Positions 14,108 to 23,393 of a DNA stretch of 28,972 nucleotides are shown here, piece after piece. The position numbers and the translations under genes are program-made. The DNA lies in NCBI GenBank assembly GCA_900540635.1, contig UQGU01000030.1, positions 1 through 28,972 of the forward strand, in the 5' to 3' direction. The notes under the pieces are model-generated. The model did no database searches. It saw only the letters and a program-made list of their open reading frames with translations, and was not told the origin of the DNA. Source of the stretch: an uncultured Eubacteriales bacterium. Lineage in GTDB: Bacteria; Bacillota; Clostridia; Oscillospirales; Oscillospiraceae. Position 1 is the stretch's first letter. The number at the start of each line of letters is the position of its first letter.

Positions 14108-15160
14108 ATGGAATTTCATTGGAAGAATACCCTCTCGTTCTGCGGCCTTCTGCTGCTGCTCTGGCTCTGCGCCCGGTTTCTGCTGCCGTTCTTTCTGCCC
14201 TTCCTGCTGGGCACCGGGCTGGCCCTGGCCTCAGAGCCTGCCGTCTGCTTTCTCACACGGCGGGGAAGGCTCCCCCGGGCTCTGGCCTCCGGGATCGGCG
14301 TCAGCGCCACCGTTGCCGGAGCGTTGGCCATCGTTATGCTCATTCTGGGGCTGCTGCTGCGGCAGCTCCGTCCGCCGGAAAGCTGGGTGCCCAGGCTTAC
14401 CCAAACCGTTGGCAGCGGAATGGGCCTGCTCCAAAAATGGCTGCTGACCTTCTCGGATGACCTGCCCCAGGGGCTTCGGGCCGCCTATCAGAAAAATGTA
14501 GCGGAGTTTTTCTCCGGCAGCACCGCACTGCTGGAAAAAATGAGCACCTTCGCACTGGGCACCGCCGGGGCCGTGATCACAGGTCTTCCCGATACCGCCC
14601 TGAGTCTTGGCACCGGGCTGCTCTCCGCATTTCTCATCAGCGCCCGGATGGCCGCCATCCGCCGCTTTCTTTCCGAACGTCTGCCCCAGAAGCAGCTGGA
14701 AAAGTGGCTCTGCACGCTGCGGCAGCTTCGGGACATTCTGGTTGGCTGGTTCAGTTCCCAGTGCAAGCTGCTTCTCATCACCTTCTGCGTCTTGAGCGTC
14801 GGCTTCCTGCTGCTGCGCATTTCCAGCCCTCTGCTGATCGCAGGGCTCGTGTGCCTGGTGGATGCCCTGCCCGTGCTGGGCACCGGCACGGTGCTGCTGC
14901 CCTGGAGCCTTGTGTGCCTGCTGTCCGGCGATGGGGGCAGAGCTCTGGGGCTTCTGGGGCTCTATGCCGTAGCCGCCCTGCTGCGCTCCATACTGGAGCC
15001 GAAAATCGTGGGAAAGCACCTGGGACTGGATCCGCTGGCGACCCTGATCGCCATGTACTGCGGCTACCGCCTATGGGGGATCCTGGGAATGCTGATGCTG
15101 CCCATGCTCAGTGCCGCGGCCATGCAGATGCTTCCGGGCAGAACAGAACTTTCCGGTTAA
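14108..15160 (+). CDS. ytvI: AI-2E-family permease, YtvI-like sporulation membrane protein
   Basis: This 350-residue polytopic membrane protein belongs to the AI-2E transporter (UPF0118) family. An N-terminal hairpin of two hydrophobic segments (about residues 8-40) and another near 55-78 are followed by a long amphipathic part (about 85-180) and a C-terminal bundle. The most conserved family block is present: SILEPKIVGKHLGLDPLATL, followed by IAMYCGYRLWGILGM. Length and pattern resemble YtvI, made during sporulation in Bacillus. The true substrate is not known. The reading frame is open further upstream, but the ATG at 14108 has GGAGGT 5 bases before it. It is divergent from the ACT gene and is followed by recJ, which has its own promoter. 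Confidence 0.85.
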   Translation: MEFHWKNTLSFCGLLLLLWLCARFLLPFFLPFLLGTGLALASEPAVCFLTRRGRLPRALASGIGVSATVAGALAIVMLILGLLLRQLRPPESWVPRLTQTVGSGMGLLQKWLLTFSDDLPQGLRAAYQKNVAEFFSGSTALLEKMSTFALGTAGAVITGLPDTALSLGTGLLSAFLISARMAAIRRFLSERLPQKQLEKWLCTLRQLRDILVGWFSSQCKLLLITFCVLSVGFLLLRISSPLLIAGLVCLVDALPVLGTGTVLLPWSLVCLLSGDGGRALGLLGLYAVAALLRSILEPKIVGKHLGLDPLATLIAMYCGYRLWGILGMLMLPMLSAAAMQMLPGRTELSG

Positions 15161-15175
15161 ATTTCCAACTACCTA

Positions 15176-15204
15176 TTGTGTATTGCACGCATTTTTGTTA
15201 TAAT
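15176..15204 (+). promoter_or_regulatory. Promoter of the recJ-rel-spoVB gene run
   Basis: TTGTGT (15176-15181), a 17-bp spacer and TATAAT (15199-15204), preceded by TGT (extended -10), lie just after ytvI. The predicted start near 15211 leaves only about 16 bases before the first usable ATG of recJ. Confidence 0.75.
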
Positions 15205-15226
15205 AGAGAGAAAATGTTTTAATTGG

Positions 15227-17287
15227 ATGTGTGTGGTATTGAAATACGGAATTTGGAAGTGCGCCCAGCCCGAGGCACAGGATGTGAACGCACTGGTCAG
15301 CGGCGGCTTCCCGCCTCTGGCTGCCATGGTCCTGGCCGGGCGGGGACTGAAGGATGCAAAAAAGGCCCAGGATTTTCTCTGCTGCAGCGGCGCGCTGCCG
15401 GACCCCTTTGCCATGACGGATATGGACAAGGCTGCCGGCCGGGTCCGGAAAGCCCTGGTTTCTCACGAAAAAATCGCCGTCTTCGGTGACTACGATGTGG
15501 ACGGCATCACCGCCACCTGCCTGCTGACGGATTTTCTCCGAGGGCTGGGTGCAGACTGCATCTGCTATATCCCCGGGCGACTGGAGGAGGGCTACGGTCT
15601 GAACCCCATTGCCCTGCGTCAGCTGGCCGCTGAGCAGGTGAAGCTCATCATCACCGTGGACTGCGGCATCACCGCCACGGAGGAGGCCGACCTGTGCCGA
15701 GAGCTGGGAATGGATCTGGTCATTACGGACCACCACGAGTGCAAGGACTCCCTGCCCCAGGCTGTGGCCGTAGTGGACCCCCACCGCCCTGACGACGGCT
15801 ATCCCCACCAGAATCTCTCCGGCGTTGCCGTGGCCTTTAAGCTGGCCTGCGCCCTCTCCGGAGATACCGAGGCCGTGCTGGACAGCTATGCCGACATGGT
15901 GTGCCTGGGCACCGTGGCCGATGTGATTCCCCTGGTGGGAGAGAACCGGGTCTTCGTCTCCCGGGGTCTACAGTCCCTCAGCAGCACCAGGCGGCCGGGT
16001 TTGGCTGCCCTGATTGAAGAGTGCGGCTGTGCCAAGAACGACATCTCCGTCTCCACCATTGGCTTCATGCTGGCCCCCCGGATCAACGCCGCCGGGCGCA
16101 TGGGGCAGGTAGACGTGGCCGTGGACCTGTTTCTGACCCAGGACCCGGAGCGGGCCCGGGCAGACGCCGCCCAGCTGTGCGAGCTGAACCGGCAGCGGCA
16201 GCAGATCGAATCCGACATCTACCGGCAGGCCATAGCCATGCTTCCTGAGGGGACGCCGCCGGAGGCCATCGTTCTGGCAGACGAAGGCTGGCACCAGGGT
16301 GTTGTGGGCATTGTGGCCAGCCGTCTTTCCGAGGAATTCGCCTGTCCGGCCTTCCTCATCTGCCTGGATGGGAGCCACGGCAAGGCCAGCTCCCGGAGCC
16401 ACGGCGGCTTTAACCTCTTCGCCTCTCTGCGTTCGCTGTCACCTCTGCTGGAAAGCTACGGCGGCCACGAATTGGCGGCGGGCTTTACCATCAGCCGGGA
16501 CAACATCCCGGAGTTCCGGCGCAAAATCTGCGCCATAGCTGCCGAATTCTATGCCGATGATACCCATATCAGCACCCTGGACCTGGACTGTGCCGTCACT
16601 CCGGAGATGCTGACCATTCCTGAGATCCAGGGGCTGGATCTCCTGGAGCCCTGCGGCAGCGGCTGCCCGAAGCCTGTGCTCATGATGACAGGGCTGACCG
16701 TAGACCGCATTCAGCTGGTTGGAAACGGGCGGCATATGCGTCTGCGGCTTCACCGGGGGCGGAGCTATTTGAACGCCATCTATTTCTCCGCAGACCCGGT
16801 CTCCGCCGGAATTGCCCAGGGGGACCTTGTGGACGTGGCGTTCCATCCCCAAATCAATGAATTCCGTGGGGAACGCAGCGTGCAGATGAATGTGGTGGAT
16901 ATCCGCCCCAGCTGCGCCGCCCCCTGTTCCATGGAGGTCACGCGCTACCGCTGCCTGCGCCAGGGCTCCATCACCCGGGAGCAGGCCGCTGCCCTGCTGC
17001 CGGACCGCCCCACCCTGGCAAATGTATGGCGGTATCTGGCCTCTGTCTCCAATGGGGAGATTCTGGAGAGTCCCCTGTGCCTGTGCCGGAAAATCGTCCG
17101 CAGCACCGGCGTGTCCATGCGTCTGGAAACCCTGCTGACCTGCCTGGACATCTTTCATGATGTGGGTCTGCTGGAGCTGAAACGGGTACATCTTTCTCTG
17201 TCCATCCGCCTGACCCCCGGCACCCAGAAGGCGGATCTGACACAAAGCCAAACCATGCAGCGTCTTCTGCATGCGAAAGAGAGTTGA
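15227..17287 (+). CDS. recJ: Single-stranded-DNA-specific exonuclease RecJ
   Basis: RecJ degrades single-stranded DNA 5' to 3' in recombinational and base-excision repair. DHH-family motifs are in order: AVFGDYDVDGITATC (metal Asp residues), IITVDCGIT, VITDHHECK (the DHH motif), VVDPHRPDD and CLGTVADVIPLVGENR. The second domain has RINAAGRMG, SSRSHGGFNLFASL and GGHELAAGFTI. An OB-like and a C-terminal extension follow, total 686 residues. The start is uncertain. The in-frame codons before 15227 overlap the promoter, and no good ribosome site precedes 15227 or the TTG at 15239, which would give the RecJ-like start KYGIWKC. The stop is 6 bases before the rel ATG. Confidence 0.95.
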   Translation: MCVVLKYGIWKCAQPEAQDVNALVSGGFPPLAAMVLAGRGLKDAKKAQDFLCCSGALPDPFAMTDMDKAAGRVRKALVSHEKIAVFGDYDVDGITATCLLTDFLRGLGADCICYIPGRLEEGYGLNPIALRQLAAEQVKLIITVDCGITATEEADLCRELGMDLVITDHHECKDSLPQAVAVVDPHRPDDGYPHQNLSGVAVAFKLACALSGDTEAVLDSYADMVCLGTVADVIPLVGENRVFVSRGLQSLSSTRRPGLAALIEECGCAKNDISVSTIGFMLAPRINAAGRMGQVDVAVDLFLTQDPERARADAAQLCELNRQRQQIESDIYRQAIAMLPEGTPPEAIVLADEGWHQGVVGIVASRLSEEFACPAFLICLDGSHGKASSRSHGGFNLFASLRSLSPLLESYGGHELAAGFTISRDNIPEFRRKICAIAAEFYADDTHISTLDLDCAVTPEMLTIPEIQGLDLLEPCGSGCPKPVLMMTGLTVDRIQLVGNGRHMRLRLHRGRSYLNAIYFSADPVSAGIAQGDLVDVAFHPQINEFRGERSVQMNVVDIRPSCAAPCSMEVTRYRCLRQGSITREQAAALLPDRPTLANVWRYLASVSNGEILESPLCLCRKIVRSTGVSMRLETLLTCLDIFHDVGLLELKRVHLSLSIRLTPGTQKADLTQSQTMQRLLHAKES

Positions 17288-17292
17288 CACAT

Positions 17293-19485
17293 ATGGAAAC
17301 CTTTGAAGAACACTATGCCTCCATGATGGACACCATCCGCAAGCGGATGCCCGATGCGGATTTTGCCCTCATTGACAAGGCTGTTGACTATGCCAATAAA
17401 AAGCACGCCGCCCAGAAGCGGAAGGACGGCTCTCCCTATATCATCCACCCTCTGGCCGTGGCCCAGATCGTCACGGAGATGGGCCTGGACATGGATGCCA
17501 TCTTAGGCGCGCTGCTCCACGACTGCATTGAAGACACCGACGCTTCCCATGAGGAAATTGAGAAGCTCTTCGGCCCCACCGTCGCCGAACTGGTGGAGGG
17601 CGTCACCAAGCTGACCCGGGCGGATTTCTCCTCCCGGGAGCAGGCCCAGATGGAAAATCTGCGGAAGATGTTCATGGCCATGAGCAAGGACATCCGGGTG
17701 GTGCTCATCAAGATTGCCGACCGGCTTCATAATATCCGCACCATGCAGTACCAGACCCCGGAAAAACAGATTGCCAAGTGTCAGGAGACCATGGACATCT
17801 ACGCGCCCCTGGCCCACCGGCTTGGTATGCAGAAGGTCAAATGGGAATTGGAGGATACCTCCCTCAAATATCTGGCTCCCAAGGAATACAATGAGATAAC
17901 GGCCTACCTCCAGGAGCACAAAGATCAGGACGAAAGCTTCATGCGCACCATTCAGGAGAAGATCACCCAGCGGCTTACCGCCATGGGCATCCACAACACC
18001 ACCTATGGCCGCATCAAGCACGTCTATTCCATCTACCGGAAAATGCAGGCCCAGGGCAAGCGGATGGACGAGCTGTACGACATCTACGCCTTCCGGGTCA
18101 TTGTGGACTCCATCCCCGACTGCTACAACGTTCTGGGCCACATCCACGACCTGTTCAACCTGATTCCCGGCCGGTTCAAGGACTATATCTCCACCCCCAA
18201 GCCCAATATGTACCAGAGCCTGCACACCACCGTCATCGGCTCCCAGGGCATTCCCTTCGAGGTACAGATCCGCACCTGGGAAATGCACGAGACCGCCGAA
18301 TACGGCATTGCCGCCCACTGGAAATACAAGCAGGGCACCGGCTCCGGTACGGAGAAGGACTTCGAGTGGGTCCGCCGTCTTCTGGAAAGCCAGCAGGATG
18401 CCGACGCGGAGGAATACGTCCAATCCCTGAAAATCGATATGTTCGACGACGAGGTCTTCGTCTTCACCCCGAAGGGCCGCATTGTCTCCCTGCCCTCCGG
18501 CTCCACGCCCATCGACTTTGCCTATGCCATTCACTCTGGCGTAGGCAACGCCATGGTGGGGGCCAAGGTCAACAACCGCATTGCCAACATCGACACCAAG
18601 CTGAAAAACGGCGACATCGTAGAGGTCATCACCTCCAAGGCCGCCAAGGGGCCCAGCCGGGACTGGCTGAATATCTGCCAGAGCAACCAGGCCCGTACCA
18701 AGATCAAGCAGTGGTTCAAGAAGGAGAAGCGGGACGAGAACATCATCCACGGCAAGGCCTCCTTCGAGTCTGAAATGAAGCGCTCCGGTCTGCCCCTGTC
18801 CGCCCTGAATGACCCCGAGCTGGAAGGCGCACTGCTGCGCAAGCTGGCCTTTGACAACTGGGACGATATGTATGCCGCCATCGGCTACGGCGGCCTCACT
18901 GCCGTGAAGGCTGTGGGCCGCATCCGGGACGATATCAATAAATCCATCAAGGCCCAGGCCGGGGAAAAGCTGCCCCAGTCGCCTCTGCGGGTGAATCCCG
19001 ACAGCGAGGCCGTCAAGCAGAACCGCCACGCGGTCAACGGCGTGATCGTGGAGGACATTGACTCCTGCATGATCAAATTCGCCAAATGCTGCACCCCCGT
19101 TCCCGGGGATGCCATTGTGGGCTTTATCACCAAGGGCTTCGGCGTTTCCGTCCACCGGGCGGACTGTCCCAACGCCCAGAACCGGGAAGACCCCAAGCAG
19201 GCAGGCCGCTGGGTGCGGGTCCGCTGGGCCAATATGGAAGAGCAGCCCTTCGAGACCACCTTGGAGCTGGACTGCATCACAAGAGACGGCCTGGTGCTGG
19301 ATGTGGCCCAGGCGCTGACCACCGCCCGGGTCCGGGTGAAGGAGCTTAACGGCCGCGACCTTGCCAACGGCCGCAGCACCATTACCGTCCGCTTTGAGGT
19401 GAAGAACACCGCCGAGCTGAATGCCATACGCACAAAGCTCCTGAATATCCGCGATGTCACGGGCTCCAAGCGGGGCCAGAATTAA
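17293..19485 (+). CDS. rel: Bifunctional (p)ppGpp synthetase/hydrolase (Rel/SpoT)
   Basis: This 730-residue long RSH protein makes and degrades the alarmone (p)ppGpp. The N-terminal HD hydrolase domain has YIIHPLAVA, LLHDCIEDTD (His76-Asp77, Glu-Asp) and IADRLHNIRTM, all residues needed for hydrolysis. The synthetase domain (about residues 235-345) has GRFKDYISTPKPN, the RFKD form seen in bifunctional enzymes, then YQSLHTTV and EVQIRTWEMHETAEYG. A TGS domain (about 386-448), a helical and Cys-containing region (KFAKCCTPVPGD) and a C-terminal ACT domain follow. A TTG at 17284 is possible, but the ATG at 17293 is better placed relative to GAGAG. It follows recJ by 5 bases and is followed by dtd. 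Confidence 0.97.
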   Translation: METFEEHYASMMDTIRKRMPDADFALIDKAVDYANKKHAAQKRKDGSPYIIHPLAVAQIVTEMGLDMDAILGALLHDCIEDTDASHEEIEKLFGPTVAELVEGVTKLTRADFSSREQAQMENLRKMFMAMSKDIRVVLIKIADRLHNIRTMQYQTPEKQIAKCQETMDIYAPLAHRLGMQKVKWELEDTSLKYLAPKEYNEITAYLQEHKDQDESFMRTIQEKITQRLTAMGIHNTTYGRIKHVYSIYRKMQAQGKRMDELYDIYAFRVIVDSIPDCYNVLGHIHDLFNLIPGRFKDYISTPKPNMYQSLHTTVIGSQGIPFEVQIRTWEMHETAEYGIAAHWKYKQGTGSGTEKDFEWVRRLLESQQDADAEEYVQSLKIDMFDDEVFVFTPKGRIVSLPSGSTPIDFAYAIHSGVGNAMVGAKVNNRIANIDTKLKNGDIVEVITSKAAKGPSRDWLNICQSNQARTKIKQWFKKEKRDENIIHGKASFESEMKRSGLPLSALNDPELEGALLRKLAFDNWDDMYAAIGYGGLTAVKAVGRIRDDINKSIKAQAGEKLPQSPLRVNPDSEAVKQNRHAVNGVIVEDIDSCMIKFAKCCTPVPGDAIVGFITKGFGVSVHRADCPNAQNREDPKQAGRWVRVRWANMEEQPFETTLELDCITRDGLVLDVAQALTTARVRVKELNGRDLANGRSTITVRFEVKNTAELNAIRTKLLNIRDVTGSKRGQN

Positions 19486-19498
19486 AGGAGGCCCTTTT

Positions 19499-19966
19499 AT
19501 GCGTGCGGTTTTAACAAGAGTCAAATACGCCTCCGTCACCATTGGCGGAGAGGTCGTCGGGAAAATCGGGCAGGGTTTTCTGATTCTGCTGGGCGTTGGT
19601 CCGGAGGATACCGAAGAAACCTGCCGTGTTCTGGCCGAAAAGGCCCTGGGGCTGCGGATTTTTGAAGACGAAAACGGAAAAATGAACTTAGGACTGGAAG
19701 CCGTCCGGGGAGAAATTCTGGTGGTCAGCCAGTTCACCCTCTATGGCAACTGCCGCAAGGGCCGCCGCCCCAGCTTTACGGAGGCCGCAGACCCTGAGCT
19801 GGGGAACAAGCTCTATGAGCAGTTCTTGAAGGAATGCGAGCGCCTGGGCTACCCGCCCCAGCACGGGCGGTTTGGGGCAGATATGAAGGTGGAATCCCTG
19901 AACGATGGCCCCATCACCCTGATTTTGGACACCGACCAGCTGATGAACACCCCCAGAAGGAGCTGA
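19499..19966 (+). CDS. dtd: D-aminoacyl-tRNA deacylase
   Basis: The 155-residue DTD hydrolyses D-amino acids (and glycine on tRNA-Ala) from mischarged tRNA. Signature motifs are the N-terminal MRAVLTRVKYASVTI, the catalytic SQFTLYGNCRKGRRPSF and the C-terminal NDGPITLILD, the conserved Gly-Pro dipeptide of the active site. The frame is open 15 codons upstream, within the end of rel, but ATG 19499 has AAAGGAGG 8 bases before it. It starts 13 bases after rel and ends 4 bases before the hydrolase gene. The rel-dtd pairing is common in Firmicutes. Confidence 0.97.
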   Translation: MRAVLTRVKYASVTIGGEVVGKIGQGFLILLGVGPEDTEETCRVLAEKALGLRIFEDENGKMNLGLEAVRGEILVVSQFTLYGNCRKGRRPSFTEAADPELGNKLYEQFLKECERLGYPPQHGRFGADMKVESLNDGPITLILDTDQLMNTPRRS

Positions 19967-19970
19967 CTGT

Positions 19971-20558
19971 ATGCTGAAGATCCACGTTCTCCCCCTGGGA
20001 GATTACCAAACCAACTGCTATATCGTTCATGAAGAAAACAGCACCGATTGCCTCATCATTGACCCCGGCTACGAGCCGGAAATCATTTCTTCCTATCTGG
20101 AGGAAAAGGGTCTGACCCCCGAAGCGATCCTGCTGACCCACTGCCACTTTGACCACGTGGGGGCCGTCAAGGATCTGGCGGCGCAGTATGACTGCAAGGT
20201 TTTCCTCGATAAGAAAGAGCTGGCCATGCCCCCTATGCTGACAAACGGGCCTCTATACTATACGGACGGCTACGGAGATGGCGACACGCTGACGCTGGCC
20301 GGTATCCCCATTCAGGTACTGGAAACCCCGGGCCACACCCCCGGCTCCGTGTGCCTGATTATGGAGGACACCCTATTTTCCGGAGACACCCTGTTTGCCG
20401 GTTCCTGCGGGCGGACGGACCTGCCCTGTGGGGATGCCCGGGCCATGCGGGATTCTCTGCGCCGCCTGGCAGCCCTTTCCGAAAACTACCGGGTCTGCCC
20501 CGGCCACGGTCCCAGCTCCACGCTGAACCGGGAAAAGCAGACAAATCCCTATCTATAA
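19971..20558 (+). CDS. Metallo-beta-lactamase-fold hydrolase (YcbL/glyoxalase II-like)
   Basis: This 195-residue enzyme has the metal motif THCHFDHVGA (HxHxDH), the third and later ligands in TPGHTPGSV and LFSGDTLFAGSCGRTDLP, and the terminal PGHGPSS. This set is typical of the YcbL/hydroxyacylglutathione-hydrolase-like group, which hydrolyses thioesters. Actual substrates are rarely known. AGGAG, about 9 bases before the ATG, overlaps the end of dtd. The following hemZ gene starts 12 bases after the stop. Confidence 0.93.
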   Translation: MLKIHVLPLGDYQTNCYIVHEENSTDCLIIDPGYEPEIISSYLEEKGLTPEAILLTHCHFDHVGAVKDLAAQYDCKVFLDKKELAMPPMLTNGPLYYTDGYGDGDTLTLAGIPIQVLETPGHTPGSVCLIMEDTLFSGDTLFAGSCGRTDLPCGDARAMRDSLRRLAALSENYRVCPGHGPSSTLNREKQTNPYL

Positions 20559-20570
20559 AAGGACGGACCC

Positions 20571-22025
20571 ATGATTCAACTGACTTTATCCGGTCATGAC
20601 GACCGTTACGCCGTAGAGCAGCTTCTGCTGTCCCTCTTCCCTGAGAGTGCCCAGGTCCAGGCGGTTTCCGCCCTGCATCGAGGGCAAACCTGGCTCACCT
20701 CCACGGCAAAAATCACCCTGGACGGCCGGACCGTCAGCGCCTCCCGGCGCATCCGGGCAGCGGAAGAAACCGTCCGGCTGCGGCGCAGAGCCCTGCAGCA
20801 GAGCGTCTATCTGGCGGCAGTACAGCTGCTCCCCCAAGAGCCTGCCTGGGGTGCCCTGGCCGGGGTTCGCCCCACCAAGCTGACCACCAAGTGCCTTTTG
20901 GAGGGCGGAACACCCAAAAGCGCCGAAAAGCTCCTGAAGGATGTCTATTTCGTCACACCCCAGCGGCGACGTCTGGCGGTGGACTGCTCTGTCTCCACCG
21001 TAGAGGCTGTGCACAAGACCCAGCCCTCCGATGTCAGCGTCTATGTGGGCATTCCCTTCTGCCCCACCCGCTGCGCCTATTGCAGCTTTGTCAGCCGCAC
21101 CATTGGCAAGAAAACCGAACTGATGGAACCCTATCTGGAGGCGCTGCTGAAGGAGATTCAGTGCACCGGCGCGCTTCTCCGGCAGTCCGGAAGAACAATA
21201 CGCAGCCTCTACATGGGCGGCGGTACCCCCACGACCCTGACAAGCCCCCAGATGGCCCGGCTTCTGGACGCCATCCGGGACAGCTTCGATTTGTCCCGCT
21301 GCCTGGAATTCACCGTAGAAGGCGGCAGACCCGATACCCTGGATGCGGAAAAGCTGCAAACCATCTTTGACCACGGCGCAGACCGGATGAGCATCAACCC
21401 CCAGACCATGGAGGACTCCGTACTCCGGGCCTGCGGGCGGCCACATAAGGCCGAAGATGTCCTTCGCGCCTACGGCGAGGCGGTGGACGCAGGCTTCCGG
21501 GACATCAACATGGACCTGATTGCAGGCCTGCCAACGGATACCGTGGACGGCTTCTGCCGCAGTCTGGACCGGGTAATCGATCTGAACCCCGCCAATATCA
21601 CCGTACATACTTTGGCGCTGAAAAAGGGAGCGGACCTGTTCGAAAAGCGGGAAAACCTGCCCTCTGCCGAGGATGTAACCCGGATGGTTGCCTATGCCGA
21701 GGACCGACTCCGGGCCGTAGGGTACAAGCCCTACTACCTGTACCGGCAAAAATATATGTCCGGCTCCTTTGAAAACGTAGGCTGGAGCCGGGACGGACGG
21801 GACTGCCTGTACAACATCTACATGATGGAAGAGACCCACACCATTCTCTCCCTGGGCGGCGGCGGCATGACCAAGGTAAACCTGCCGGATGGACATCTCA
21901 CCCGCTTCCACAACCCCAAATTCCCGGAGCAGTATATTGAGCAGATCGATTCCGTACAAGCGCAGAAAAGGGAGATTTTCGCGCTGCTGGATTCTCTGGA
22001 TCCCACAAAGCAGGGGATCGTCTGA
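20571..22025 (+). CDS. hemZ: Radical SAM coproporphyrinogen dehydrogenase HemZ-like protein
   Basis: The 484-residue protein matches the HemZ group of HemN-type radical SAM enzymes. A family-specific N-terminal domain (about 1-150) contains WGALAGVRPTKL. The radical SAM centre is VGIPFCPTRCAYCSF with Cys164, Cys168 and Cys171 binding the 4Fe-4S cluster. LYMGGGTPTTL (SAM binding), EFTVEGGRPDT and INPQTMEDSVLRACGR follow, with the C-terminal HemN-like part including ENVGWSRDG. Family members are annotated as oxygen-independent coproporphyrinogen III oxidases, though for many HemZ-like proteins activity is unproven and some relatives are heme chaperones. It sits between the MBL hydrolase and the amidohydrolase. 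GGACGG lies just before the ATG. Confidence 0.93.
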   Translation: MIQLTLSGHDDRYAVEQLLLSLFPESAQVQAVSALHRGQTWLTSTAKITLDGRTVSASRRIRAAEETVRLRRRALQQSVYLAAVQLLPQEPAWGALAGVRPTKLTTKCLLEGGTPKSAEKLLKDVYFVTPQRRRLAVDCSVSTVEAVHKTQPSDVSVYVGIPFCPTRCAYCSFVSRTIGKKTELMEPYLEALLKEIQCTGALLRQSGRTIRSLYMGGGTPTTLTSPQMARLLDAIRDSFDLSRCLEFTVEGGRPDTLDAEKLQTIFDHGADRMSINPQTMEDSVLRACGRPHKAEDVLRAYGEAVDAGFRDINMDLIAGLPTDTVDGFCRSLDRVIDLNPANITVHTLALKKGADLFEKRENLPSAEDVTRMVAYAEDRLRAVGYKPYYLYRQKYMSGSFENVGWSRDGRDCLYNIYMMEETHTILSLGGGGMTKVNLPDGHLTRFHNPKFPEQYIEQIDSVQAQKREIFALLDSLDPTKQGIV

Positions 22026-22064
22026 TTTTCTCCGGCTTTATCTCACCGAAAGGAATTGCGTATT

Positions 22065-23393
22065 TTGGATACTTTCATTACCAATGTCACCGCTGTGACC
22101 ATGACCCCCGGCACCGAGGTCCTCTTTGGGGTCAACATCGGCATTACCGATGGAAAAATCGAATTTATCTCCAAAAAGGTCCCGGAGGAAATGCCGAAGA
22201 CCATCATCGAGGGCACCGGCATGGTGGCCATGCCCGGCCTCATCAACTGCCACACCCACCTGGCAACCTCTGTGCTGCGGTGCTTCACCGATGACCTGAC
22301 CAATAAAGAGGCCCTGGAGGCCCTGCTGCAAAAGGAAGCCAAGATGGACTCCCGCAGCGCCAAGGCAGCGGCTCTGCTGTCCATTGCGGAGTGCCTGCGC
22401 TTCGGCGTGACCTCCGTGTCCGATCTTTATTACTACCCCAACGCCACCGCCCAGGCTGTGGCCGAAAGCGGCATCAAGGCCAATCTGGCCCTGTCCAGCT
22501 ATCGCTACATCGACCAGAACGAGGAATTCGACTTTGAGACCGACGAGCAGTGCCGGGAGCTGCAAAAGGTTGTGGACAAGTGGCACGGCTATGACAACGG
22601 CCGGATCAAAATCGATGCGGGCATCTTCGCAGAATATACCTCTAACTATCCCCTCTGGGAATCTCTGGCGGGCTTCGCCAGCGAGAAGGGGCTGGGCATG
22701 CAGCTGCATCTGAGCGAAACCCGGAATGAGGTGGACTCCTGCCTGGACCGCACAGGCATGACCCCCGGGGAGCTGCTGGCCTGCCACCGGCTCTTCGCTG
22801 TCCCGGCCACGGCTTCCGGCTGCGCCTTCCTGGAGAGCGAGGAGGCCAAAATGCTGGGCAAGAAAAAGGTAAGCGCCGTGGCGCTGCCCCTGTCCGCCGC
22901 CAAAAACGGCCAGCCCTGCGCCCCCATTACAGACCTGGTGAAGGCCGGTATGAATGTGGCTCTGGGGACCGACGGGGCCATCCAGGCGGGCAATCTGGAT
23001 ATGTTCGAGGTCATGCGGGGCGCTGCCATGTCCGTCCGGGCCTCCAAGGGAGACCCCTCCGCCCTGCCCAGCTCCGCCGCCCTGATGATGGCCACCTTCT
23101 GCGGTGCCCAGGCCCAGGGTAGAGCCCAGGAGTGCGGTATGCTGAAAGAGGGTATGGATGCCGACCTGGTGCTGGTGGACTTCACAGCACCCCACCTGAT
23201 GCCCTGCCACAATGTACTCACCGGTCTTGTGTATGCCGCAAAGGGCGGCGATGTAGCCATGACCATGGTCCGGGGCAACATTCTCTACCAGAACGGCCGC
23301 TTCCCCACCATCGACCTGAACGCCGTGGTGGAGGAGCTGACAACCTACGCCATCCCCAAGCTCTTCACAAAGGAGGAAAATGATGTCGAATAA
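22065..23393 (+). CDS. Amidohydrolase of the MtaD/ATZ-TRZ deaminase group, lacking the catalytic His
   Basis: The 442-residue protein has the amidohydrolase layout of 5-methylthioadenosine/S-adenosylhomocysteine deaminases. GLINCHTHLATS gives the two metal His, MQLHLSETRNE the third metal His and the catalytic Glu, and ALGTDGAIQAGNLDMFE the metal Asp. In family members a strand reading AHCVxL carries the proton-transfer His. Here the aligned segment is ATASGCAFLES, so that His is missing, and the following SHNPxSN-type segment is also altered. Activity may therefore differ or be lost. Start: TTG at 22065 is 8 bases from AAAGGA, better than the TTG at 22056. It overlaps spoVB by 11 bp. Confidence 0.85.
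   Translation: MDTFITNVTAVTMTPGTEVLFGVNIGITDGKIEFISKKVPEEMPKTIIEGTGMVAMPGLINCHTHLATSVLRCFTDDLTNKEALEALLQKEAKMDSRSAKAAALLSIAECLRFGVTSVSDLYYYPNATAQAVAESGIKANLALSSYRYIDQNEEFDFETDEQCRELQKVVDKWHGYDNGRIKIDAGIFAEYTSNYPLWESLAGFASEKGLGMQLHLSETRNEVDSCLDRTGMTPGELLACHRLFAVPATASGCAFLESEEAKMLGKKKVSAVALPLSAAKNGQPCAPITDLVKAGMNVALGTDGAIQAGNLDMFEVMRGAAMSVRASKGDPSALPSSAALMMATFCGAQAQGRAQECGMLKEGMDADLVLVDFTAPHLMPCHNVLTGLVYAAKGGDVAMTMVRGNILYQNGRFPTIDLNAVVEELTTYAIPKLFTKEENDVE

Noticed and set aside
17503..19737. A 744-codon open frame on the minus strand opposite rel and dtd
   Set aside because: It lies opposite two clear genes, has no ribosome site and no recognisable domain. It is an effect of high GC and codon bias in rel.
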